From assembly GCA_963819755.1 (NCBI GenBank), contig CAWFXB010000002.1:62001-126000 (forward strand): 64,000 bases of DNA. Reading direction: 5' to 3'. Of the stretch, positions 27,836-36,087 are shown piece by piece (position 1 is the stretch's first letter; the number at the start of each line of letters is the position of its first letter). A program made the translations under genes and the position numbers. A model generated the notes under the pieces. The model saw nothing but the letters and a program-made list of their open reading frames with translations, was not told the origin of the DNA and searched no databases. The DNA comes from VRUE01 sp963819755. GTDB taxonomy: Bacteria; Actinomycetota; Thermoleophilia; Solirubrobacterales; 70-9.

Positions 27836-28183
27836 GTGAATGAGACGCATTGCTCTCGATGCGGCCGCGAGCCACTACCGGAAGAGTTCATCAGCGTCGG
27901 TGAACTCGTCGGAACTATCCCCTCGACCGGGGGCCGCGGGGAGTCCCCTTTTTCGGAGAGCAGCCCTTGGGCGTCGATCGACGGGGGGGTCGTCTGTCCT
28001 TCCTGCCAAACCGATCCTGAGGTTGAGGAGGTGGCCGGTCGCATTGTCGAGGCGGTGGAAGCCGAGATTGCGCGCAGTCACAAGGAGGACACCGATCCAA
28101 GCGCTCATGAGTCTGCGCTGATCGCCTACGCGATGTTGCTGCGAGAGCGACTAGGTCTACCCCCCCCCCCCCCCCCCCCCCCC
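27836..28183 (+). CDS. Zinc-ribbon N-terminal ORF leading into a 24-C tract
   Basis: Residues 1-116 begin with THCSRCGREPLPEEF and continue with GVVCPSCQTDPEVEEVAGRIVEA. The two Cys pairs make a zinc ribbon, and a helix follows. The segment then runs into C24 at 28160-28183, read as eight prolines. Beyond it the frame stays open to 28642 with an Arg-rich sequence that is a shadow of the next gene. Loss of one C, or gain of two, would fuse it in frame with the ORF at 28185 to give a zinc ribbon-polyPro-effector protein of about 600 residues. The current split may be an OFF state or a sequencing error. Confidence 0.55.
28160..28183. repeat. Homopolymer tract of 24 C
   Basis: 24 consecutive C, ending two bases before the ATG at 28185. 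No other homopolymer of similar length occurs in the window. Tracts like this slip during replication and are used as phase-variation switches in some bacteria, although they are also hard to sequence. It lies exactly between two ORFs that are in different frames. Confidence 0.9.
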
Positions 28184-28184
28184 G

Positions 28185-29648
28185 ATGACGCACCAGTCAG
28201 CCGCACTTCAACGAGAGGCAGGCGCCAATCCACCCCTGGGAGCAGAGCTACAGGTCGCCGTCACGGCAGCTTTCCTCACTGGGTGTCCTCTCAGGACCAG
28301 GATCCGGGCGTACCGCAACCTTCAAGAGGAGCTCGCCCGCGAGTTGGTTCAGAGCGGCGGAGACGAGTGGACCTTCGATACTGCGGACTGGCGCGACGGG
28401 GGGACCTACCACTCCGGCGGCGGATTCACCAAGATGCTGCCACTCGTGCTGGCCCGCCGAGGCGGAGACGCGCTGCTCAACAGATTCGCCTCCCTACTGC
28501 GCAATCGACCGGAGGCAGAGCAGGTCTGGATGGGGCGGCAGACGATCGGCTGGGAGTTCGTGTCGCGGTCGGTGCGAATCGACGTCTACGACCTAGGCGT
28601 TGCAGTGATGAACGCCACCTTCTCAGTACGTTTGCCACCTGATCTACAGTTTGCTGACGCTGCGCGGATCTTGAAGGCACTGGTCTGGCTAAAGCCGGAC
28701 GCGGATGCGAGGGTCGAATCCCCAATCACTGGGTCCCTGCGCGAGCTGGCCGGCGAGAGCGCCGCGCAATTTGCAGAGGCCATCCGCCGCGCGGTCCCCA
28801 ATGCAATCCAAGAGCCCTGGCTCTCATCGCTTCAGACCTCCGGGGAGGGTCCGGCGGCGTTGGACTCTGGCCTCGACGACGGCGGGCGCCTGCTCTGGCT
28901 GCACCCGGTCCACCTCTTTGAGGTGAGCGCCACCGGCGAATGTCACGAGGCGTCCTTGAATCTGGCTCCTCCGTTTCACCGGCAGATTGAGATCCCAGAT
29001 GGATGCTTTGCACCCGGGATCGGCTGGAGTGCGATCGTCACGAAGTCCGGGGCCCCGGGCGCCGAGATTCCGTTGCGGCTGATCGAGGTCCACTGGGCCT
29101 ATATCGCCCTATACATGGAGATCGACCGAGGGCTTCTCGGGCTGCTTGATGACGACCGCTGGCATGAGCCGGAGTCTCTCGGGGCGCTTGAAGAGGATGC
29201 CGATCGCGTCTTTGCCAACTACATGCGCGTCATGCATGCTCGTGCCCGACTCGATAGCGACCTCGCCAGCTTGGGCGGAGATGAGTTTGCGCTCTGGCAG
29301 GTGATTTCCGACGTGACGAAATTTGATCCGCTCGTCGAGGGCGTCGACAGAAAGGTCGAGGTGCTTCAGCGCGTTGCCGAGCGCCGCATTCAGCAAGCAG
29401 AAGCGCGGCGCTCCTTTCGCACCAGCCGAATCCTTGGTGGCCTCACCGCGTTGACGATCGTCACCGTCGTAGTAGCGCTCATAGGCAACTTCCTCGGCAA
29501 CCGATCCGACAAGCTCGGGCATGTTGAATGGCGCCTGGCGATCGTGGCGGCAGCCCTGCTCGGATCGATATTCGTCTACTGGCAGGCCCACCGCGAAAGA
29601 GGGCGCCACGAGAAACAGCGATTCTCATCTGAGGAAACCCGGCCCTGA
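28185..29648 (+). CDS. Unknown protein with two C-terminal membrane helices, downstream of poly-C
   Basis: 487 residues. About 400 soluble residues of mixed alpha/beta are followed by two hydrophobic helices (ALTIVTVVVALIGNFLG near 435 and LAIVAAALLGSIFVYW near 465) and a charged tail. I recognise no domain. The layout, a large cytoplasmic part plus a C-terminal helical hairpin, is seen in membrane-acting effectors of phage-defence systems, but this is only an analogy. The ATG comes directly after the C tract and no Shine-Dalgarno is present, which favours translation as a fusion with the upstream zinc-ribbon ORF. Confidence 0.75.
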   Translation: MTHQSAALQREAGANPPLGAELQVAVTAAFLTGCPLRTRIRAYRNLQEELARELVQSGGDEWTFDTADWRDGGTYHSGGGFTKMLPLVLARRGGDALLNRFASLLRNRPEAEQVWMGRQTIGWEFVSRSVRIDVYDLGVAVMNATFSVRLPPDLQFADAARILKALVWLKPDADARVESPITGSLRELAGESAAQFAEAIRRAVPNAIQEPWLSSLQTSGEGPAALDSGLDDGGRLLWLHPVHLFEVSATGECHEASLNLAPPFHRQIEIPDGCFAPGIGWSAIVTKSGAPGAEIPLRLIEVHWAYIALYMEIDRGLLGLLDDDRWHEPESLGALEEDADRVFANYMRVMHARARLDSDLASLGGDEFALWQVISDVTKFDPLVEGVDRKVEVLQRVAERRIQQAEARRSFRTSRILGGLTALTIVTVVVALIGNFLGNRSDKLGHVEWRLAIVAAALLGSIFVYWQAHRERGRHEKQRFSSEETRP

Positions 29649-29730
29649 CGCTCGAGGCTGGCCAGCTATCTATCTCAGCTGGCCTTAGCTCTGTCGATCC
29701 GGCAAAGCGAGGCTGGAATCCGGCGGAGTC

Positions 29731-29750
29731 GAGCGACGCCTGGACCACAA
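29731..29750 (-). other. Degenerate tRNA-His remnant (third att-like site)
   Basis: On the minus strand TTGTGGTCCAGGCGTCG repeats the anticodon loop and 3' anticodon stem of the halves at 331 and 4021, followed by a decayed T-arm (GCCGG-ATTCCAG-CC at 29711-29724). The core CCTGGACCACAA is identical in all three. It lies between two accessory genes and probably marks another integration at the same kind of site. Confidence 0.5.
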
Positions 29751-29767
29751 TCGGGCCTAGGGGCCCG

Positions 29768-30289
29768 CTAGTCACCTTCGGCCAGAGGGCCAAGCGCATC
29801 CTCCGCTGCTCGCACAATTTTATAAGTCCCTCGCACGAAAGATCTATGCCTTTGGTCGAGAGGGGCAGGCAATCCGGCCCCCGCCAGCTGAAAGTCACGA
29901 TCGTCCGTATCCACGAACAACCTCAGCGACGCGAGGGCCGCTGCAACATCTCCCCATTGCGCGGCATCGAGGTTCGAGGCGAGCAGCTCCTCATCCTCCA
30001 CGGGCAAGGAAATTACGAACGACTCGTCCTTCTCGACCAGCCTGTTGCGCGTCAGCATGTATCGGAAGCGAACACCCACGGTTGAAAAACTCGCCTGCAG
30101 CACGCGTGCGGTTCCCCTGGCGGCCGCCTTCGTCCTGGACTGCTCAACGCTCTTGTTGCCCAAGTAGCTCGCATAGCTACCCCCTACGGCCCCGAGGATT
30201 CCAGCAGTAGCCGCGATAACGGCAACGAGTAGCTCAAGTCGCCGTGGACTCCCTCTCCCCGTTCCCATTTCAGGCTCAGCTGGCGTCAT
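29768..30289 (-). CDS. Small membrane-anchored protein, unknown
   Basis: 173 residues with one N-terminal helix (LELLVAVIAATAGILGAVGGSYASYLG, about 18-44) and a soluble remainder (VRFRYMLTRNRLVEKDESFVISLP, SLRLFVDTDDRDFQLAG). Family not recognised. It lies next to the tRNA-His remnant and convergent with the poly-C associated membrane protein, so it belongs to the accessory patch. The helix placement fits a signal-anchored sensor or accessory subunit; that is a guess. Confidence 0.62.
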   Translation of the reverse strand: MTPAEPEMGTGRGSPRRLELLVAVIAATAGILGAVGGSYASYLGNKSVEQSRTKAAARGTARVLQASFSTVGVRFRYMLTRNRLVEKDESFVISLPVEDEELLASNLDAAQWGDVAAALASLRLFVDTDDRDFQLAGAGLPAPLDQRHRSFVRGTYKIVRAAEDALGPLAEGD

Positions 30290-30393
30290 GCAGCATTTCC
30301 GGCTTGCTCACTGGTCGGCCTTTCGTTGGGGTGCCGTCGATAGTGCACACGTAGCAAGGCGTGACGACAGTTTGAGTCGGCGAGGAGAGGTGC

Positions 30394-31548
30394 CTACCGC
30401 CGTGGGTCCATCGCGCGGGAGATCACCACGCGCTGGATCTCGTTGGTGCCCTCGTAGATCTGGGTGATCTTGGCGTCGCGCATCATCCGCTCGACCGGGT
30501 ACTCCTTGACGTAGCCGTAGCCGCCAAGCACCTGGATCGCCTCGACAGTGACCCGCATCGCGTTATCGGAGGCGAACAGCTTCGCCATCGAGGAGTGCTT
30601 GGCGAGCGCGGGATCGTCGCGGTCGGCCAGAGCGCAGGCCTTGTAGAGGAGCTCGCGGGCGGCGGCGGTGCCGGTCTCCATCTCGGCCAGCTTGAACTGG
30701 ATCGCCTGCAGGTCGAGGATCGGCTTGCCGAAGGCGACCCGCTCGGCGGCATAGGCGGTCGCGTAGTCGGTCGCCCCCTGGGCGATGCCGACCGCCTGCG
30801 CGGCGGCGCCGAGGCGCGTCCTCTCCAGCGTTCCAAGGGCAACACCGAGGCCACGACCGACCTCGCCGATCACGTTCTCGGCCGGCACGCGGACATCGTC
30901 GAAAATGGGTGAGCCGGTCGGCGAACCGCGGATCCCGAGCTTGTGCTCGAGCTTGCCGATCGAGAAGCCGGGCCGGTCGGCCTCGACCATGAAGGCAGTG
31001 ATCCGCCGTTTCTCACGGTCGGTGACGGCAAAGACGACGTAGAAGTCGGCGACGCCCGCGTTGCTGATCCAGTTCTTGGCGCCGTTGATCACCCATTCGT
31101 CGCCGTCGAGCTCGGCGTGGGTGCGCATCGCAGCGGGGTCCGAGCCGGCCTCCGGCTCAGAGAGCGCGAAGGCGGGCGTCCACTCGCCGCTGGCGCAGCG
31201 CGGCAGCACCCGCTGCTTCAGCTCATCGCTGCCGAAGAGGCGGATCGGCAGCGAGCCGAGCTCCTGCACCATCAGGATCAGCGCGCTGGACGCGCAGGCC
31301 TTGGCGATCTCCTCGACCGCCATCTGCAGCATCAGCGTGCCGGTCCCGGTGCCGCCGTAGCGCTCCTCGAAGGGCAGGGAGAGGATGTCGTGCTCGGCCA
31401 GCAGCTTGCGCACGTCGGCGGGGTACTCGGACTTCTCGTCGATCTCGGCGGCGCGCGGAGCGATCCGCTCCCTCGAGATCTGAGCGATCGTCTCGCGGAA
31501 GTCGAGCAGGTCCCGGGGGATCGCGTAGACGTCGGTCATGGTGCTCAT
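30394..31548 (-). CDS. Acyl-CoA dehydrogenase
   Basis: A 384-residue flavoprotein of fatty-acid or amino-acid beta-oxidation. The FAD-binding segment is FALSEPEAGSDPAAM, followed by NWISNAGVADFYVVFAVT; the C-terminal domain ends with QVLGGYGYVKEYPVERMMRDAKITQIYEGTNEIQR, where the Glu of YEGTNE is the catalytic base of the short-chain class. The start is ATG 31548. The IS110 element is inserted exactly there and supplies the upstream ribosome site (GGAGG at about 31556-31562 on the minus strand). A longer frame to 31626 is IS sequence. Confidence 0.93.
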   Translation of the reverse strand: MSTMTDVYAIPRDLLDFRETIAQISRERIAPRAAEIDEKSEYPADVRKLLAEHDILSLPFEERYGGTGTGTLMLQMAVEEIAKACASSALILMVQELGSLPIRLFGSDELKQRVLPRCASGEWTPAFALSEPEAGSDPAAMRTHAELDGDEWVINGAKNWISNAGVADFYVVFAVTDREKRRITAFMVEADRPGFSIGKLEHKLGIRGSPTGSPIFDDVRVPAENVIGEVGRGLGVALGTLERTRLGAAAQAVGIAQGATDYATAYAAERVAFGKPILDLQAIQFKLAEMETGTAAARELLYKACALADRDDPALAKHSSMAKLFASDNAMRVTVEAIQVLGGYGYVKEYPVERMMRDAKITQIYEGTNEIQRVVISRAMDPRR

Positions 31549-31820
31549 AGGAGAACCTCCCCCTCGTTCTTCTGAGATTGAGAGGCCGAGCGCAGCGAGG
31601 CCGTCGAAGATCCCGGGGGAACGCATAGAGCCGACCCCCGCCGGGAGAGCGCCACGCTCGCTTGCCGCCTAGACGGCCCGCATGAGACCAGCGCCTCCCG
31701 GCGGTGCGAGGCGCCAGAAGCGCCAACAGGACGTGGTGCCCGAGAGCACCGCCCTATGAGCACGCGCAACGGCTCCTCGCGGCCGGCGATCAGCCGAGAT
31801 GAATCGACCGAGGAGGAAGC
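31549..31820 (+). ncRNA. Candidate bridge RNA in the IS110 left end, copy 1
   Basis: IS110 elements of this layout express a guide RNA from the non-coding left end. Here CCTATGAGCA (31753-31762) is the exact complement of the left junction TGCTCATAGG (31542-31551). CCGCATGAGAC (31678-31688) is the exact complement of the right junction 33041-33051. A 7-bp hairpin (GCGCCTC/GAGGCGC, 31691-31714) lies between them. Exact ends of the RNA are not determined. Confidence 0.55.
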
Positions 31821-33032
31821 ATGGCAGGAACGAGGACCGCGGGAATCGACTGGGCCAGCGAGGCCCACGAGGTGTGCATCAGTGAGGAGGGAAAGGTGGC
31901 GGAGCGCTTTTCGGCGAGCCACGACGAGCGTGGGATCGCAGAGCTGGCGCGCAGGCTGGTACGGCTTGGGGTTGCCCGGGTCGCGATCGAGCGACCCGAT
32001 GGAATCCTGGTCGAGCGGCTCTTGGCCGCCGGCCTTCGGGTCTTGGCGATCCACCCCAACCAGGTCAAGGCGGCGCGCCCGCGCTTTGCGGTCGCCCACG
32101 GCAAGTCCGATCGCTTCGACGCCTACGTCCTTGCGGAGCTGGCTCGCACCGACGTCCACCGCTTCCGAGCGCTGGTCCCCGACAGCGATGAGACCAAGGC
32201 GCTGCGGGCCTTGACACGGGCGCGGGAGGATCTGGTCGGAGTCAGGGTGGAGCTCGCCAACCAGCTGCGGGCGCAGCTTCAGGCCTTTTGGCCCGGTGCC
32301 CTGATCTTCGACGACGTCGACAGCGGGATCTCCCTGGCGTTCATCGCTCGCTACCCGGGCCCCGAAGACGCCAAGGGCCTTGGCGCCAAGCGGATGGCCG
32401 CCTTCCTCGCCCGCCGCGGCTACAGCGGTCGCACCGACCCGGCCGAGTTGGTGGAGCGAGTCAAGGCTGCTCCCCAGGGGACCGCCGGTGCGGCGGAGCG
32501 CGAGGCTCGTCGCGGAGCGGTGCTCGGCCTGGTTGCCGCTCTTGAGCCGATCGTCGCCAAGATCGCAAAGCTCACAGTCCAGATCCGCGAGCGCCTCGCT
32601 GCCCATCCCGACGTGGAGATCTTCCGGCCGCTGTTCCGCGATGCCAAGACGGCGATCTGCCCTGCCACCCTGATCGCCGAGCTCGGGGACTGCCGAGGGC
32701 GCTATCCCACCGAGGCTGCACTCGCCGCTGACGCCGGCATGAGCCCCGTCGCCCTGGAGTCGGGAAAGCTGCGGGTGGCCACCTTCAGAAGGGCCTGCGA
32801 CAAGCGCCTGCGACTCGCTGTCGCGACCCTTGCCGACTCCACCCGCCATTGGCATCCCTGGGCCGGAGAGGTCTACCGGCGGGCACGAGCCAGGGGTCAG
32901 GACCATCCCCACGCCATCCGAACGCTCGGCCGGGCCTGGCTTCGGGTTCTCTGGCGCTGCTGGCAGGACCGCGTCCCCTATGACTCCACGCTCCATGGCA
33001 ACTTTCGCCAGGCGGAACTGGCTGGGGGTTGA
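31821..33032 (+). CDS. IS110-family transposase (DEDD), copy 1
   Basis: 403 residues. The RuvC-like N-domain carries D10 (GIDWA), E57 (AIERPDG), D97 and D100 (KSDRFDA), the DEDD tetrad of the family. The C-terminal Tnp20 domain has LIAELGD and AGMSPVALESGK, where the Ser near 314 is the expected nucleophile. The protein works with a bridge RNA to join the circular element to its target. ATG 31821 follows a GAGGA. Frame intact and identical to copy 2, so the element is probably active or recently was. Confidence 0.93.
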   Translation: MAGTRTAGIDWASEAHEVCISEEGKVAERFSASHDERGIAELARRLVRLGVARVAIERPDGILVERLLAAGLRVLAIHPNQVKAARPRFAVAHGKSDRFDAYVLAELARTDVHRFRALVPDSDETKALRALTRAREDLVGVRVELANQLRAQLQAFWPGALIFDDVDSGISLAFIARYPGPEDAKGLGAKRMAAFLARRGYSGRTDPAELVERVKAAPQGTAGAAEREARRGAVLGLVAALEPIVAKIAKLTVQIRERLAAHPDVEIFRPLFRDAKTAICPATLIAELGDCRGRYPTEAALAADAGMSPVALESGKLRVATFRRACDKRLRLAVATLADSTRHWHPWAGEVYRRARARGQDHPHAIRTLGRAWLRVLWRCWQDRVPYDSTLHGNFRQAELAGG

Positions 33033-33186
33033 CACAGGACGTCTCATGCGGCCTTCACGCCCGGCACCGTACTTCAGGTGGGGCGTCAGCGACTGGGGCC
33101 GTCGCGGCCGAGGGAGCCCGCATATGATCGCCGCCGCCTCGTGGCCTCCTCGGCGGAGGCCTCCAAACGACCAAGGGAGTTCGCAG

Positions 33187-33750
33187 ATGATCGCTCGCGT
33201 CGCCGTCCTTCTCGGCGCAATCCTCGCCCTCGCATTGCCGGCGACCGCCGGCGCAGCCCTGCCGAAGGCAGGGAACACGCTGATCGTCCCCGGCAAGTCG
33301 ATCGGGGGCGTCGCCCTCGGCGCAACCGCCGCATCGGTGCAGAAAGCCTGGGGCGCGACCAAGGACTGCGAATTCCAGTGCGTCTACGAAGGCAGCAAAC
33401 ACGGCGACGAAACGGCGGCCAATGCCGGCGTCCTGCTCGAGGAACCGCCCAGCGGCAGCGGCCCGGCCAAGGTTTGGCGTGTTTTCCTGACCGTCGGACA
33501 GAAGCGGGTCGGGAACGATCTGAAGCCGGACCTGAACACGGCGTTGAGCGAGTTCAAGACCTCGAAGGGCATCGGGATCGGCTCGACGATGGGAGATGTG
33601 AAGAAGGCCTACCCAGGGGCAAAGAAGGAAGGTGGCCCGGGCTTTGCCCAGTACACACTGAAGGGGAAGAAGGAAATCAGCACGACCTTCGCCTTCTCCA
33701 ACTCCTCCAAGGTGACCTCGGTCACCATCACCAGCCACCCCGGCGGCTGA
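33187..33750 (+). CDS. Secreted protein of unknown function
   Basis: 187 residues from ATG 33187 (GGGAG 9 bases upstream). A signal peptide (VAVLLGAILALALPATAGAA) ends near residue 24. The mature part has two similar halves, each a small beta-alpha unit: ALGATAASVQKAWGA...CEFQCVYEG, and GIGSTMGDVKKAYPGAK...AQYTLKG. Two Cys (EFQC) may form a disulfide. The duplicated pattern suggests a repeat domain with about 70 residues per unit. No family is recognised. It lies just after IS110 copy 1 but looks like host DNA. Confidence 0.72.
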   Translation: MIARVAVLLGAILALALPATAGAALPKAGNTLIVPGKSIGGVALGATAASVQKAWGATKDCEFQCVYEGSKHGDETAANAGVLLEEPPSGSGPAKVWRVFLTVGQKRVGNDLKPDLNTALSEFKTSKGIGIGSTMGDVKKAYPGAKKEGGPGFAQYTLKGKKEISTTFAFSNSSKVTSVTITSHPGG

Positions 33751-33812
33751 GCCGGGACGCGATCGCCGCCGGCCTCGGGTCGGCGGCGATCCGACGTCGG
33801 GCGGGCTAGAGC

Positions 33813-34658
33813 TCAGATCGACTCGCGAACCTCGTCTGGGGGCCTTGGCGGCACGACACCGCCTGGCGAGGTCGATCTGCGACTGCCGCGGCCTTTCTGA
33901 TCCGCGGGCGTATCCACCCCGGTCGAGGACAGATAGGCGACGAACATGGCGATCATCGCGGCGAGGACGAAGCTGACCAGGCCGGTGCCGATCGCCAGGC
34001 CGCCCCGTTCCGAGGACACCGCCAGCCAGTCGGCGAAGGAGGCTCCGAGCGGGCGGGTCACCACGTAGGCGAACCAGAAGGCGAGGATCGAGTTCATGCC
34101 GAAGCGCCAGTAGCCGATCGCCGGGATGGCGATGATCGCCGCGAACATCAGGCCCGAGCCGAAGAAGCCGAGGCCGAAGGTGACCGCGGTGAGGTCCCCG
34201 GCGGCGGTGCCGAGGGCGAAGGTCGCGAGCACCGCGGCCCAGTAGAAGACCTCGCGCCGCTCGGTCGTGATGCTGTGGATCGAGAGCGTTCCCTCGGTCC
34301 GGTACCAGGTGCGGAAGACCACCGCGAGCACGATCGCGTAGAAGATCGTCGAGACGATGTAGGGGACGCCGAGGCCGACGTGGAGGACGTCGGCGCACAT
34401 CGTGCCGAAGACCCCGACCATCGCCACCGCGAGCCAGTAGCGCCAGGGCACGTAGCGGTCGCTCGAGAACTGCAGGTAGAGGGCGATGACGAAGGCGATG
34501 CCGCCAAGCACGACCGCGATCTCGGGCACGAGCTTGTGGACGAGGAAGTCCGACGTCGACTCGCCCATCCCGGTCGTCAGCGCCTTGACGATCCAGAAGA
34601 AGGCCGTTATCTCGGGCACCTTCGAGAAGCCGTGCGAGGTTTTGAGCTTGTAGTCCAA
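33813..34658 (-). CDS. COG4705-like membrane protein, paralogue 1
   Basis: 281 residues starting at TTG 34658, with seven or eight membrane helices. The opening SKVPEITAFFWIVKALTTGMGE, TLSIHSITTERREVFYWAAVLATFALGTAAGDLTA and ILAFWFAYVVTRPLGASFADWLA match the uncharacterised COG4705 membrane-anchored family. A second member is at 40874-42127. No Shine-Dalgarno is seen. The motif TCTCATCTG lies 60 bases before the start. It follows a sensor kinase-regulator pair on the same strand, whose output it may be. Function unknown. Confidence 0.8.
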   Translation of the reverse strand: MDYKLKTSHGFSKVPEITAFFWIVKALTTGMGESTSDFLVHKLVPEIAVVLGGIAFVIALYLQFSSDRYVPWRYWLAVAMVGVFGTMCADVLHVGLGVPYIVSTIFYAIVLAVVFRTWYRTEGTLSIHSITTERREVFYWAAVLATFALGTAAGDLTAVTFGLGFFGSGLMFAAIIAIPAIGYWRFGMNSILAFWFAYVVTRPLGASFADWLAVSSERGGLAIGTGLVSFVLAAMIAMFVAYLSSTGVDTPADQKGRGSRRSTSPGGVVPPRPPDEVRESI

Positions 34659-34700
34659 GGGCGGGGCTGGCGAAACGAGGGCGGCAGGCTAGATCTGGCG

Positions 34701-34718
34701 CCTAAACCGCAGATGAGA
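34701..34718 (-). promoter_or_regulatory. TCTCATCTG regulon motif, site A
   Basis: Minus strand TCTCATCTGCGGTTTAGG; 17 of 18 bases match the site at 42178-42195. It overlaps the last five codons of the histidine kinase gene and precedes the COG4705-like gene by 60 bases. Confidence 0.5.
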
Positions 34719-36087
34719 CAGGCGCCATCGGCAAGGTCAGCCAGACGTCGGCCCCTCCCCCCTCGCGATTGCCGGCGTGCGCCTCGCCACCGTGGGCACG
34801 GGCAACCGTCTGGACGATCGCCAGCCCGAGGCCGCTCCCCCCGTCGCGAGCGCTCGACGAGGCCCGGCTGAAGCGCTCGAAGGCTCGCCCGAGGAAGTCC
34901 GGCGGAAATCCACCCCCTCGGTCGAGGACGTGGATCTCCACCGATCCGTTCTCACCGCTGGCGACGAGATCGATCGTGCCGGCGCCGTAGCGGAGGGCGT
35001 TGTCGACCATGCTGCCGATCGCCTGGTCGAGGCGCAGGCGATCGGCGTCGAGGACGAGCGAGGTGGGAGCGACCACTTCGATCTGCCTCCCCCGCTCTTC
35101 GGCCCGACGGGCGAACCTGCGATCGACGCCGTCGAGGGTTTCCGCCAAGTCCAGACGGGCCAACTGCAGCGGCAGCTTGCCGCGCTCGGTCTGGGCGATC
35201 GTCAGCAGATCCTCGGAGAGCTGGGTCAGACGGTCGGTCTCCTCGGCGGCCGATGCCAGAGCCGCGCGCAGCTCCTCGGGAGAGCGTCCCTTCGCGAGGG
35301 CCAGCTCGAGCTCCGTCCGCAGGATCGCCAGAGGCGTGCGCAGCTCGTGGCTGGCATCGGCGACGAACGCGCGCTCGTGGGCCAGCGCCTCCCCCAGGCG
35401 CTCGAGCATCTCGTTCAGCGTGGTGCCAAGGCGCCCAACCTCGTCGCGCGTCGGCGGGACCGGAAGGCGTTGGTCGGGCTCCGCGGTGGAGATCTCGGCC
35501 GCCCGCGACCTCATCGCCTCGACCGGCTTCAGCGCGGCGGCGGCCACCCCGTAAGCAGCAAGCGAGGCGAGGAGGAGGGCGACGGGGCCGCCGATCAGCA
35601 GCAGCTGTGCGAGGTCGGTGAGCGACTCGTTGCGCGATTCGGTCGAGGTGCCGACGACGACGACCTGCTCGCGACCCCGCGCTCTGACGGGAACCGCGAG
35701 CAGGCGGGATTCCTCCCGCAGGCCCGGGAGCGGGCCGCGATTGACGACGATCGGCGCGCTCAGCGCTCGTCGTAGCTCGCCGGGGGTGAGCAGGACGTGG
35801 TGCCCGACCGCCAGCGAGGCGTCGGTGACGCCGCCGCCAGCTTGGAGGACCTCGGCGAAGCTCTCGGTGCGACCGACGAGATTTTGGTGTCCCTCCCGCA
35901 GGCCGGAGTCGGCCTCCCTGACGAGCGCGGCCACATCGCTCGCCCGCGAGCGCAGACCCGCATTGATCGTGGCGTCGAGCTCGTTGGAGAAGCGCAGGTA
36001 GACGAAGAAGCCGATGGCGCCCAGGACGAGCGCCATCACCGCGGCGAAGACGAGGGTGACCCGGAGGCGGATCGATACGCGACTCAG
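34702..36087 (-). CDS. Sensor histidine kinase (OmpR-type system 1)
   Basis: About 460 residues. TM1 is LVFAAVMALVLGAIGFFVYL, then a periplasmic domain of about 130 residues, TM2 LLLIGGPVALLLASLAAYGVAAAA, a HAMP linker, the H-box FVADASHELRTPLAILR, an N-box (MVDNALRYG) and G-boxes (DRGGGFP, GGSGLGLAIVQ). Membrane-bound, it would phosphorylate the regulator encoded just upstream. The start is unclear. The frame is open to a start at 36231, but that overlaps the regulator. A CTG at 36087, overlapping the regulator stop and with AAAGGA upstream, is an alternative. Confidence 0.87.
   Translation of the reverse strand: MSRVSIRLRVTLVFAAVMALVLGAIGFFVYLRFSNELDATINAGLRSRASDVAALVREADSGLREGHQNLVGRTESFAEVLQAGGGVTDASLAVGHHVLLTPGELRRALSAPIVVNRGPLPGLREESRLLAVPVRARGREQVVVVGTSTESRNESLTDLAQLLLIGGPVALLLASLAAYGVAAAALKPVEAMRSRAAEISTAEPDQRLPVPPTRDEVGRLGTTLNEMLERLGEALAHERAFVADASHELRTPLAILRTELELALAKGRSPEELRAALASAAEETDRLTQLSEDLLTIAQTERGKLPLQLARLDLAETLDGVDRRFARRAEERGRQIEVVAPTSLVLDADRLRLDQAIGSMVDNALRYGAGTIDLVASGENGSVEIHVLDRGGGFPPDFLGRAFERFSRASSSARDGGSGLGLAIVQTVARAHGGEAHAGNREGGGADVWLTLPMAPVSSAV

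Larger units (their letters stand above)
31542..33049 (+). mobile_element. IS110-family insertion element, copy 1
   Basis: Identical to 49455-50962 over 1508 bases (constant offset 17913). The core CTCAT occurs at both ends (31544-31548 and 33043-33047). No terminal inverted repeat is visible, as expected for IS110. About 270 bases of non-coding left end precede the transposase. The two copies share the flanks TG before and GC after the core, so the target site reads TGCTCATGC. Confidence 0.88.

Noticed and set aside
28184..28642. Continuation of the zinc-ribbon ORF beyond the poly-C tract
   Set aside because: The sequence turns Arg/Pro-rich without structure and mirrors the gene in the other frame; it is the wrong frame unless the tract length changes.
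29623..29631. Sixth occurrence of TCTCATCTG
   Set aside because: It lies inside the last codons of the 487-residue gene, with no start codon about 40 bases downstream, so it is treated as a chance match.
31549..31626. 26-codon extension of acyl-CoA dehydrogenase (MRSPGIFDGLAALG)
   Set aside because: The same codons appear at the second IS copy before unrelated sequence, so they belong to the IS left end and not to the enzyme.
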